NCBI RefSeq assembly: GCF_900111685.1
Contig: NZ_FOHX01000001.1
Location: forward strand, 124,001 to 188,000
Reading direction: 5' to 3'
Source of the DNA: Nonomuraea wenchangensis
GTDB taxonomy: Bacteria; Actinomycetota; Actinomycetes; Streptosporangiales; Streptosporangiaceae
Length of the DNA stretch: 64,000 nucleotides
Position 1 is the first letter of the stretch. Each line of letters starts with the position of its first letter. The position numbers and the translations under genes are program-made. This document shows, piece by piece, positions 15,724 to 23,274 of the stretch. The notes under the pieces were generated by a model, which worked only from the letters and a program-made list of their open reading frames with translations, made no database searches and was not told where the DNA came from.

Positions 15724-16978
15724 GCGGCCGACCGCCGGCGGGAGCGGGCGCCGACTGACCCGGCGCGGCCTGCTGAGCGGCGGCGCCCTGGCCGCGGCCG
15801 CCACGGTGACCGGCGCGGTGGCGGTGACCGGTTCGGCGGCGACCGACGGCGCGGCGGCCGGCGCTTCACCCGCGGCCCCGTCGCCCGCGGCGCCCGCGGC
15901 CTCCCCGGACGCCGGCGCGGTCGTGCCCTTCCATGGGCCGCACCAGGCCGGGGTGGCCACGCCGCCGCAGGCCCATGCCGTCTTCGTGGGCTTCGACCTG
16001 CGCAAGGGCGTCGGCAGGGAGGCGCTGGCGCGGATGATGCGGCTGCTGACCGACGACGCCCGCCGCCTCACCCAGGGGCGGCCCGCGCTGGCCGACACCG
16101 AGCCTGAGCTGGCGGCGCTGCCCGCCCGGCTGAGCGTGACGTTCGGTTTCGGCCCCGGGCTCTTCGACGCCGCCGGCGTGGGCGAGCACCGGCCGGAGTC
16201 CGTGGCGGCGCTGCCCGCGTTCACGATCGACAGGTTGCGGCGGGAGTGGAGCGGCGGCGACCTGCTGGTGCAGATCTGCGCCGACGACCCGCTCACCGTG
16301 ACCCACGCCCTGCGCATGATCGTCAAGGACGCCCGCGCGTTCGCCGAGGTCCGCTGGACCCAGCGCGGGTTCCGGCGCGCCGCGCACAGCCAGCCCGGCG
16401 GCACGACCCAGCGCAACGTGATGGGGCAACTCGACGGCACGGTCAACCTGGTCGCCGGCACGCCGGACTTCGACCGGGCGGTGTGGATCGAGGAGGGCCG
16501 CCTGCGCGGCGGCACCACCCTGGTCCTGCGGCGCATCCGGGCCGAGATGGAGACCTGGGACGCCACCGACACCACGGCCAAGGAGTTCACCGTGGGCCGC
16601 CGCCTGTCCGACGGCGCGCCGCTGACCGGGGGGCGCGAGCACGACGAGCCGGACTTCGACCGGCTCACCCCGGTCGGCTTCCCGGTCATCTCCGAGTACG
16701 CCCACATCCGCCGCGCCCACGTCCCCGACCCGGGGCTGCGCATGCTGCGCCGGGTCTACAACTACGACGAGGGCGTGGCGGCCGACGGGACCGCCGACTG
16801 CGGGCTGCTGTTCGCCGCTTTCCAGGCCGACATCGCCCGTCAGTTCATCCCGGTCCAGCGGCGGCTGGCCGAGGCGGACCTGCTCAACGAGTGGACCACG
16901 CCGATCGGCTCGGCCGTCTTCGCCATCCCGCCGGGCTGCGGCCCTGACGGCTGGATCGGCGAGACCCTGCTGGGCTGA
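15716..16978 (+). CDS. Tat-exported dye-decolourising (DyP) haem peroxidase
   Basis: This 420-residue protein starts with a twin-arginine signal (R16-R17 in 'LTRRGLLSGGALAAAA') and an Ala/Pro-rich linker. The DyP signature GxxDG is present as G-Q-L-D-G (237-241), supplying the catalytic Asp. The proximal haem His is probably H330 in 'SEYAHIRRAH'. It resembles the EfeB/DtpA subgroup, which oxidises bulky substrates with H2O2 outside the membrane or takes part in iron/copper handling. Its start lies inside the end of the chaperone gene (8-base overlap), so the two are translationally coupled, as in the Streptomyces DtpA locus. Confidence 0.92.
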   Translation: MGERPTAGGSGRRLTRRGLLSGGALAAAATVTGAVAVTGSAATDGAAAGASPAAPSPAAPAASPDAGAVVPFHGPHQAGVATPPQAHAVFVGFDLRKGVGREALARMMRLLTDDARRLTQGRPALADTEPELAALPARLSVTFGFGPGLFDAAGVGEHRPESVAALPAFTIDRLRREWSGGDLLVQICADDPLTVTHALRMIVKDARAFAEVRWTQRGFRRAAHSQPGGTTQRNVMGQLDGTVNLVAGTPDFDRAVWIEEGRLRGGTTLVLRRIRAEMETWDATDTTAKEFTVGRRLSDGAPLTGGREHDEPDFDRLTPVGFPVISEYAHIRRAHVPDPGLRMLRRVYNYDEGVAADGTADCGLLFAAFQADIARQFIPVQRRLAEADLLNEWTTPIGSAVFAIPPGCGPDGWIGETLLG

Positions 16979-17148
16979 GCCCCCGATGGTGACGGGGCCA
17001 CGGGACTCCCCGTACCGGCCCCGGAGCGGCCCCTGAGCGGCCCGGCGGCGGCGGCGTGACGAGCATCACCGTCGCCGGAGCCCTCCGGGATGTCACAGGG
17101 CCTGGCCCGCCACCGTCTTGTGTGCAGGCAAGGTTAAGGGGGCCTCAG

Positions 17149-18501
17149 ATGCGTTCCTCGGTGGCCGGGCGCCGCTCGTTCCGGTTCTCGCACTGGTCGT
17201 TCATGTTCGCGGAGATCGCCGTCTGGTCGTTCGCCGTCCTGCTGGTGACGGGGGCGGTGCTCATGTTGTTCTACGACCCGGGCATGACCCGGGTGACCTA
17301 CGACGGATCGTACGGCCCGCTGCGCGGGCTCCTCGTCAGCCGGGCCTTCGACTCGGCCATGCACCTCAGTCTGGAGGTGCGCGGCGGCCTGCTCATCCGC
17401 CAGATGCACCACTGGGCGGCGCTCGTGTTCGTGGCCGCCGTCGCGCTGCAGTTGCTGCGCATGTTCCTCACGGGCGCGTTCCGCCGCCCGCGTACCCGGC
17501 AGTGGCTGATCTGGGTGGCGCTGCTGGGGTTGGCGATGGCGGCCGGTGAGACGGGCAACGCCCTGCCGGACGACAACCTGTCGGGCGGCAGCCTGTGGCT
17601 GATCCTGTCGGTGGTGCAGTCGATCCCCGTGGTGGGCTCCTGGGTGGGCGCGCTGCTGTTCGGGACGGAGTTCCCCGGCGATCAGGTCATTCCGGTCATG
17701 TACGGCCTGCACCTGGTGATCCCGCTCGTCATGGCCGCGCTGCTGATCGTCCGCGAGCTGCTGGTGCGCCGGCACGGCCACTCCCGGTTCGTCGCCTCGC
17801 TGCCGGAGCGTCGGGGCGCCCGTCCGCTGATGGCCGCCGCGACGACCGGCATGCTGATCATCCTCGGGTTCGGCTTCCAGATCGCGCCCATCTGGCTGTA
17901 CGGCCCCGCCACGCCGTCGCAGATCTCGGCGGGCTCGGTCCCCGACTGGTACATGGGCTTCCTCGACGGCGCCCTGCGGATCATGCCCGGCTGGGAGCTC
18001 ACCATCGGCGGCCACACGCTCAGCCTCGCGGTCCTCGTGCCGACGCTGGTGGTCCCCGGGCTGTTCTTCACCGCCCTCGCCGCCTACCCCACGGCCGAGC
18101 GCCTCCTCGCCGCCCGCCGCGGCAGGCCGGCCGCCGTCCGCGATGTGCTCGACCGGCCCAGGGAGACGCCGGTGAAGACGGGCCTCGCGGTCGCCGGCGT
18201 CACGTTCTACGGCCTGCTGTGGGCGGCCGCCGCCAACGACCAGCTCGCCCACCAGTTCCATCTCACCGTGAACGCCGTGACCGTCTTCTTCAGGTACGCC
18301 GTGATCATCGGGCCCGTCATCGCCTTCGCCGTCACCCGGTGGATCTGCCTCGCCCTCCGGCAGGCGGAGCGCGAGACCGCCGAGCACGGCGTGGAGACCG
18401 GCATCATCGTGCGCTCCCCCGACGGCGGGTTCCACGAGCGGCTCGCCCCGGCGGACCACGAAGCGGGTCACCTGGTGGCGGCGAAGACCCGGGTCCCGTA
18501 A
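17149..18501 (+). CDS. Orphan cytochrome b (QcrB paralogue) lacking haem bH ligands
   Basis: This 450-residue membrane protein has eight or so hydrophobic segments and clear similarity to actinobacterial QcrB: 'RQMHHWAALVF', 'FLTGAFRRPR', 'GDQVIPVMYGLHL' and the quinol-site motif PDWY. Cytochrome b binds two haems through His pairs 14 residues apart in helices 2 and 4. Here H87 and H188, the bL pair, are present. The positions 14 residues later are Q101 and R202, so both bH ligands are gone. No Rieske or cytochrome c subunit gene is near. GGGGG precedes ATG 17149. It lies after the DyP gene on the same strand and may shuttle electrons for an exported partner, which is inference. Confidence 0.88.
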   Translation: MRSSVAGRRSFRFSHWSFMFAEIAVWSFAVLLVTGAVLMLFYDPGMTRVTYDGSYGPLRGLLVSRAFDSAMHLSLEVRGGLLIRQMHHWAALVFVAAVALQLLRMFLTGAFRRPRTRQWLIWVALLGLAMAAGETGNALPDDNLSGGSLWLILSVVQSIPVVGSWVGALLFGTEFPGDQVIPVMYGLHLVIPLVMAALLIVRELLVRRHGHSRFVASLPERRGARPLMAAATTGMLIILGFGFQIAPIWLYGPATPSQISAGSVPDWYMGFLDGALRIMPGWELTIGGHTLSLAVLVPTLVVPGLFFTALAAYPTAERLLAARRGRPAAVRDVLDRPRETPVKTGLAVAGVTFYGLLWAAAANDQLAHQFHLTVNAVTVFFRYAVIIGPVIAFAVTRWICLALRQAERETAEHGVETGIIVRSPDGGFHERLAPADHEAGHLVAAKTRVP

Positions 18502-18519
18502 GTCCCATCATCGGAGTCC

Positions 18520-19793
18520 TCAGCCGGCGGCGGCGGTCAGGAGGTCGAGCGTGTGGGTGAGGGCGGCGCGGCCTCTGCGCAGGGCGGCGGCCGGGTGCAT
18601 CGTGGGGGGACCCTGCCAGCGCAGGTAGACCATGGTGGAGCCGTGCCGCACGGCCAGTGCCACATGCGTGACGGCGCCCCTGCGGGCGGCCAGGGTTTCG
18701 ATCTCGCGCCCACCCAGGGGCCCCTGGCGAAGGGATCGAGGCGGCGGTCGGTGTTCTCGAGGGTCTTGTCGCGGAACTCGCAGCCTCGTCCCCCGCGTGC
18801 GTCCCATCCCGTCTGCAGAAGAGGCCGGACGCGCGCGAGCCCGGCGCTCTGCTCATCGGGCAGGAACAGCACGTCCTCCCGGACGGAGACCTCGCCGATC
18901 AAGCGGCGTGAGACGGCGGGGGCGCCGCCGTACATGGTCTCGTCGAAAGCCCACGAGCAGAGCCAGTCATGGGCGGCAGCAGAAGGGCCCGGCCAGACGG
19001 TCATGTCCTTGCCGTACGCGGAGTGGGCGGGCAGGGCGGCGGCCATCGCCGTCGAGACCGCCGGCGGGCCGTCGGGCGGCGCGGGACGGGCGGGGTCGCC
19101 GCCCACTGCGGCCAGCACGGACCGCGCCACCACGGCGCCTTGGTGCAACGGCTCCCGACCCGGCAGGCCGCCCGCCTCGAACTCCCAGTCCCATGACACC
19201 TCGGCCAGCAGGCTGCCACGCGCGGCCACGATCGTCGCCCTGGCGCCCGAGTCGCCCTGCTCCGTCCAGTTCTCCGTGGTGACCAGGGCCTGCACACCGC
19301 GCCATCCCCCACGGTCGAGCTCCGTCGCCTCCACGAGCGCGTAGTCGGGCTGATCGTCCCACTGCTCCGTCCCGCGCCGCGCCGCCTCGACCAGGCGGAC
19401 CGCCTGAGCGGGTGAGGTGATCCAGAACCGTACCTCCAGCGGCCTGGGCACCTCCTCGGCGTGCAACTGCGCGGTGTAGCCAGGCACGCCTTCGGGCGGT
19501 TGCCGCGCCTCGACGCCCTGTTCCTGTTCGGGCCGGCACCAGTGCAGCAAGGGGGCGTCCAGCCCCAGCGCGAAGGGCGGGTAGATGACGCCGAAGTCCT
19601 CCCATCTGCGGTCGACGTCGTCGTTCACGCGCCCCCGCAGCCGCTCGGCGATCTCCTCGACGGAGCTCGCCGCGTTCTCGGGCATCGGCAGCGCGGGAAC
19701 CTTCAGCTGCTCGAACCCGCCGAGGACGAACAACAAGGTGACGGCCGCGGCCGCGAACCGCAGCCCGGGAAGCCTGGCAAGATCCACAAGCAT
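18520..19793 (-). pseudogene. Frameshifted membrane-anchored protein of unknown function
   Basis: From ATG 19793 the protein has an N-terminal membrane anchor ('FAAAAVTLLFVLGGF') and a long outer domain with natural composition up to 'RRLDPFARG' near 18722. After this the same frame turns Pro/Trp/Cys-rich and runs to 18537, as out-of-frame GC-rich DNA does. The neighbouring frame reads 'GGREIETLAARRGAVTHVAL' and continues as a plausible ending to the stop at 18520. A one-base slip around 18705-18725, in a run of C and G (CCCAGGGGCCCC), best explains this. It may be a true mutation or a sequencing error. No family is recognised. Confidence 0.6.
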
Positions 19794-19888
19794 ACGACGC
19801 GCCGCATCCGGCCGAAGTTCCCGCAAGCGGGTGAATAGCCGATCGCAAGGTGTCGGATAAGGGCAGGTAGTTACGCTTACCCGGAAAT

Positions 19889-19918
19889 GCCATAAATGCC
19901 GAAAAGGGCATTTATGGC
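19889..19918. promoter_or_regulatory. AT-rich perfect 12-base inverted repeat
   Basis: GCCATAAATGCC (19889-19900) and GGCATTTATGGC (19907-19918) are exact reverse complements separated by GAAAAG. The element stands out as AT-rich in GC-rich DNA. It lies 33 bases before the small secreted protein gene and between divergent genes. It could be an operator or a leader hairpin; there is no T-run for a classical terminator. Confidence 0.6.
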
Positions 19919-19951
19919 GACATGGCGGGTGTCATTCCTGTGGAGAGCACG

Positions 19952-20269
19952 ATGACGAGCATCAAAAGAATGCTGCAGCTGGCGGCGATGGGCGGAGCGC
20001 TGGCAGCGGGCGTGACGGTTCTGCCGGCCACGGCCGCGCACGCCGCCAACAATTGCGACGGCACCTACACCACCTACACCTACGAGGTGTTCTGCTACAC
20101 CTCCGACTGGGACGAGTTCCGGGCGAAGGTCCGGTGCTACAAGATCGGTTCCAGCTCCTACACGACCAGGTACGGAGCGTGGACCAGAGTCGGCACGGCG
20201 AGGTCCGTGGCCAAGTGCACGACCAGCGAGGAGCCGGCGTCCGGCAGCTGGCTGTTCCGTAACGTCTAG
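19952..20269 (+). CDS. Small secreted Tyr/Cys-rich protein
   Basis: This 105-residue protein has a Sec signal peptide (about 1-31, 'GGALAAGVTVLPATAAHA', cleavage after AHA). The mature ~75 residues have four cysteines, enough for two disulfides, and many Tyr and Thr residues. No family is recognised. GGAGAG lies just before ATG 19952; an in-frame ATG at 19922 would add ten residues ahead of the signal. Two further small secreted proteins lie at 22362-23050 beyond the AfsR-like regulator, whose 3' end overlaps this gene by 4 bases. Confidence 0.7.
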   Translation: MTSIKRMLQLAAMGGALAAGVTVLPATAAHAANNCDGTYTTYTYEVFCYTSDWDEFRAKVRCYKIGSSSYTTRYGAWTRVGTARSVAKCTTSEEPASGSWLFRNV

Positions 20270-22185
20270 CGAGGACCCGATCCCGGCGAGCTCGGCAGCG
20301 GCACGGTGGCCGCCCGTCGTGGCGGGCGGCCACCGTCCTGTGCCACAGGTCGAGCGCCTGCGAACAGGTACGCCTCGCGACCGGCCTCGGGTTCCTCGTC
20401 GGCGAGGCGGCCTGCGGCGTAGCCGCGCAACAGCTCGTGCATGACGTAGCGGCCGGAGCGATGTCCGGCGACCAGATGGGCGGCGCACAGCTCCTCAAGA
20501 GGGCCGCGCGCCGCGCCCGGAGTCACGCCGAGCAGGGCGGCGGCCGTGACCGGCGTGAAGTCCTGACCTGGCACCAGGCTCAGCAGCCGGAACAGCCGCT
20601 GCGCGGCGGGCCCGAGTGCCCGGTACGACAGGGCGAACGCGGAGCTGAGCGCGCCGTCCAGATCGTCCGGTCCGTCGAGGACGGCGAGCGCGTCGCCGTC
20701 CGCCAGTTCCGCCGCGTAGCCGGCGACCGTCAGATGGCGGTCGCAGGACAGCCGGGCCGCCGCGATCCGCAGCGCCAGCGGCAGGTACGCGCACCGCCGG
20801 GCGAGCCGGGCCCCGCCGGCCTCGTCCATCCGCTCGCCGAGCGCGGCGCGGAGCAGTTCGCCGGCCTCGGCCTCGGTGAGCGGGGCGAGGTGGAGCGGCC
20901 GGGCGCCTTCGTGCGCCACGAGCCCGCGAAGCTGATTCCGGCTGGTGACGAGGACGGCGCAGGTCCCGGAGCCGGGCAGCAGGGGCCGCACCTGATCGAC
21001 GCTACGGGCGTCGTCGAGCACGAGGAGGACGCGCCGCCGGGCAAGCCGCGACCGGAACAGCGCGGCGGCCTCCTCCACCTCCTGCGGCACGACGGCGTCG
21101 CCGACGTCCAGTGCTCGGAGGAGCCGGCGCAGGACGTCGAGCGGCTCCGCCGGCGTCCTGGCCGCGTCGAAGCCGTGCAGGTCGACGAAGAACTGCCCGT
21201 CGGGGAACCGGTCACGGTGGCGGTGGGCCCAGTGCACCGCCAGCGCGGTCTTGCCGACCCCGGCCGTGCCGGCGACCAGCACCATGGCCGCCCGATCAGC
21301 GGCATCGGTCAGCACGGCGAGCTGACCGAGCTCCCGGCGGCGACCGGCGAACCCCTGCACGTCGAACGGAAGCTGGGCCGGTGTGGTCGCGGCGGAGGAC
21401 GCCGGGACTCCCCCGGCCGTGGGGCTGACGTCGAGCGCCAGGTCGCCGTTGAGCATGGCGGTCTCCAGCGTCGACAGTTCCTGGCCGGGATCGAGCCCCT
21501 GTTCCTCCGCGAGCAGAGCCCGCGTGCGCCTGGCCGTCTCCAGCGCGTCGAGGTGCAGCCCCGCCCGATACTGGGCGAGCATCAGCCGGCAGGCCACGCG
21601 TTCCCGTGTCGGATGCTCCTCCAGGAGCCTCCGTAGTCCTGGGATGAGCCTGTCGTGACGCCCGAGCGCGAGTTCCGCGTCGAACAGCAACTCCTGCGCG
21701 ATCAGACGCTGTTCGAGCAGCCGTTGCCGCACCGGCTCCGCGAACGCCGCCGTGATGTCCGTCAACGCCTGGCCGCGCCACAGCCCGAGCGCCGCGCGCA
21801 GGTGACCGGCCGCCTCCTCGTGCCGGCCATGCCCCGCGGAGGCGCGCGCGGCCTCGACCTGCCGCTCGAACAGGTCGGCGTCCAGCTGATCGTTCGCCAG
21901 GACCAGGCGGTATCCGCCGGGCCTGGTGACGATGACGTCGTCCAGCCCGTGGTCTCGCAGTGCCCGCCGCAGCCGGGACACCGCCACGTGTATCTGGGAC
22001 CTCGCGGTGGCGGGTTCGGCACCGCCCCAGATCGCCTCCGCCAGTTGCGCCGGGGTCACCACCAGGTTCGCCTGTAACAGCAGGTACGCCAGCAGGGCCC
22101 GATGCCTGGGCTGCGCGACCGAGACGGGCCCGTTGTCCGCCACCGCCTCCACCGGCCCGAGAATGCCGAACCTCAACCGCCGCAC
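20266..22185 (-). CDS. SARP/AfsR-like transcriptional regulator with NB-ARC ATPase domain
   Basis: This 639-residue protein has an OmpR-like winged helix (about 1-98), a bacterial transcriptional activation domain (about 100-245, 'LDADLFERQVEAARAS') and an NB-ARC ATPase. Walker A is 'GTAGVGKT' (306-313) and Walker B is 'RRVLLVLDDA'. A short winged region follows. It lacks the C-terminal TPR array of full-length AfsR, ending in a Pro/Arg-rich tail. Such proteins activate secondary-metabolite or secreted-protein genes, often when phosphorylated or bound to nucleotide. GTG 22185 starts exactly at the fold. Small secreted protein genes lie on both sides and are candidate targets. Confidence 0.9.
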   Translation of the reverse strand: MRRLRFGILGPVEAVADNGPVSVAQPRHRALLAYLLLQANLVVTPAQLAEAIWGGAEPATARSQIHVAVSRLRRALRDHGLDDVIVTRPGGYRLVLANDQLDADLFERQVEAARASAGHGRHEEAAGHLRAALGLWRGQALTDITAAFAEPVRQRLLEQRLIAQELLFDAELALGRHDRLIPGLRRLLEEHPTRERVACRLMLAQYRAGLHLDALETARRTRALLAEEQGLDPGQELSTLETAMLNGDLALDVSPTAGGVPASSAATTPAQLPFDVQGFAGRRRELGQLAVLTDAADRAAMVLVAGTAGVGKTALAVHWAHRHRDRFPDGQFFVDLHGFDAARTPAEPLDVLRRLLRALDVGDAVVPQEVEEAAALFRSRLARRRVLLVLDDARSVDQVRPLLPGSGTCAVLVTSRNQLRGLVAHEGARPLHLAPLTEAEAGELLRAALGERMDEAGGARLARRCAYLPLALRIAAARLSCDRHLTVAGYAAELADGDALAVLDGPDDLDGALSSAFALSYRALGPAAQRLFRLLSLVPGQDFTPVTAAALLGVTPGAARGPLEELCAAHLVAGHRSGRYVMHELLRGYAAGRLADEEPEAGREAYLFAGARPVAQDGGRPPRRAATVPLPSSPGSGPR

Positions 22186-22361
22186 CCCTCCCCGGGGACA
22201 CCAGGCGGTCCGGGGCCGGGCCGATCACCGCGGCCCCGAACCGTTTCCTGACGCCGCGGCCCGCGGCCCCGCGTCACCGGCTCCCGCGGAAGGAGCGCGA
22301 GGACGTCAAGGCATTCGGCGACACCCCTGCCGGAGCGCGACGACGCGGGCGTGGACAACGC

Positions 22362-22733
22362 CTACGAGCACTCCTCGATCTTGGCCGGGGCCATGTAGAT
22401 TCTGCTCACCTTCTTGGCCCCGAGATAGATGTCCCGGTAATCGCAGAAGTAGTCACTTCCGCCGTTCGAGTAGTACACGTAGCCGGAATATCCGCCCGGC
22501 TTGATCCGGTATCCATAGGTGCTCTGGGAGTGGCTGCCCGTGCAGTTGTACCACTTCGACAGCACCGTGCCGCCGGAGCCGGAATTGTAGTAGTCGTACT
22601 GGAGCCTCGAATCAGGGCTGCAGACGGCCGCGGACTGCGAGGCCGAGGCCGCCGTGGAGGTCACGGCGACCCCGATCGACAAGGCCGCCCCCATGGCCGC
22701 CGCTCCTGCGATCAGTTTGTGGGAAAAGCGCAT
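22362..22733 (-). CDS. Small secreted Tyr/Gly/Ser-rich protein
   Basis: This 123-residue protein has a signal peptide (about 1-32, 'AAAMGAALSIGVAVTSTAASA'). The mature part has four cysteines and an unusual density of Tyr, Gly and Ser ('YGYRIKPGGYSGYVYYSNGG'). No known family is recognised. GAAAGGAA lies before ATG 22733. It follows the 97-residue secreted protein gene by 23 bases, so they are probably co-transcribed. It resembles the 105-residue protein at 19952 in size, cysteine count and Tyr content but does not align clearly by eye. Confidence 0.72.
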   Translation of the reverse strand: MRFSHKLIAGAAAMGAALSIGVAVTSTAASASQSAAVCSPDSRLQYDYYNSGSGGTVLSKWYNCTGSHSQSTYGYRIKPGGYSGYVYYSNGGSDYFCDYRDIYLGAKKVSRIYMAPAKIEECS

Positions 22734-22756
22734 CAGAAATTCCTTTCGACAGTCAA

Positions 22757-23050
22757 TCAGGAGGAGACTCGGACGCTGCGGAACTCGCCCGTCGTGCTCC
22801 GGCCCGGCTGGACGACCAGGGAAAGCCCGGTACAACCGCTCCCCGAGTACGCGGTGACAGCCGTGTCGGTGTCGTTCGTGACACCGGAGTACGGCGTCCC
22901 CGAGCCGTAACAGCCCGGACCGGGATTGATCACCACGCGGCCGGTCTCTCCGTGCAGGACAAGGCGGCCGGTCGCCGCCGTGGCGGGCGCGGCGGCCATC
23001 GCCAGCGCGCCGGCGGTCAGGAGCACCACCGCGGACAGCTTTCTGATCAC
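22757..23050 (-). CDS. Small secreted protein, possible beta/gamma-crystallin-like fold
   Basis: This 97-residue protein has a clear Sec signal (about 1-26, 'LSAVVLLTAGALAMAAAPATA'). The mature ~70 residues contain two cysteines in 'GPGCYGSG' and 'GSGCTGLS' and end 'GEFRSVRVSS'. The 'GSGCTG ... FRSVR' pattern recalls actinobacterial beta/gamma-crystallin or I36 inhibitor-like proteins, but that is weak. The GTG start at 23050 is backed by AAAGGAGGAG, the strongest ribosome binding site nearby; a longer reading to 23143 would place residues ahead of the signal peptide. Confidence 0.7.
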   Translation of the reverse strand: MIRKLSAVVLLTAGALAMAAAPATAATGRLVLHGETGRVVINPGPGCYGSGTPYSGVTNDTDTAVTAYSGSGCTGLSLVVQPGRSTTGEFRSVRVSS

Positions 23051-23188
23051 CGTGCTCCTCCTTTCTCTTCGTGTCCGCCACGCCGTGGCAACGGGGAGGA
23101 GCGGACGGTGCGAGGGAGTCGCCGCGCGTTCGGGCCCACGCATCCAGAACGTGGGCAGGGCGGCGTGACCGTTCTAGACCGGCGGGAC

Positions 23189-23241
23189 GTTGTCCAGCAA
23201 CGCTCGTCGCGATGGACAAACATCGCGGCATGCTGGACAAC
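23189..23241 (-). terminator. Nested inverted repeat downstream of the WD40 gene
   Basis: The outer arms are 11 bases, GTTGTCCAGCA (23189-23199) and TGCTGGACAAC (23231-23241). The inner arms are 7 bases, CGCGATG (23208-23214) and CATCGCG (23221-23227), with loop GACAAA. The element begins 33 bases past the stop of the WD40 gene, where a terminator is expected. There is no T-run, as is common in high-GC genomes. An operator role for the next gene is possible. Confidence 0.55.
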
Positions 23242-23274
23242 CCGACGTCGCAGGTGAGGCGGTGCGCGAGCGCG

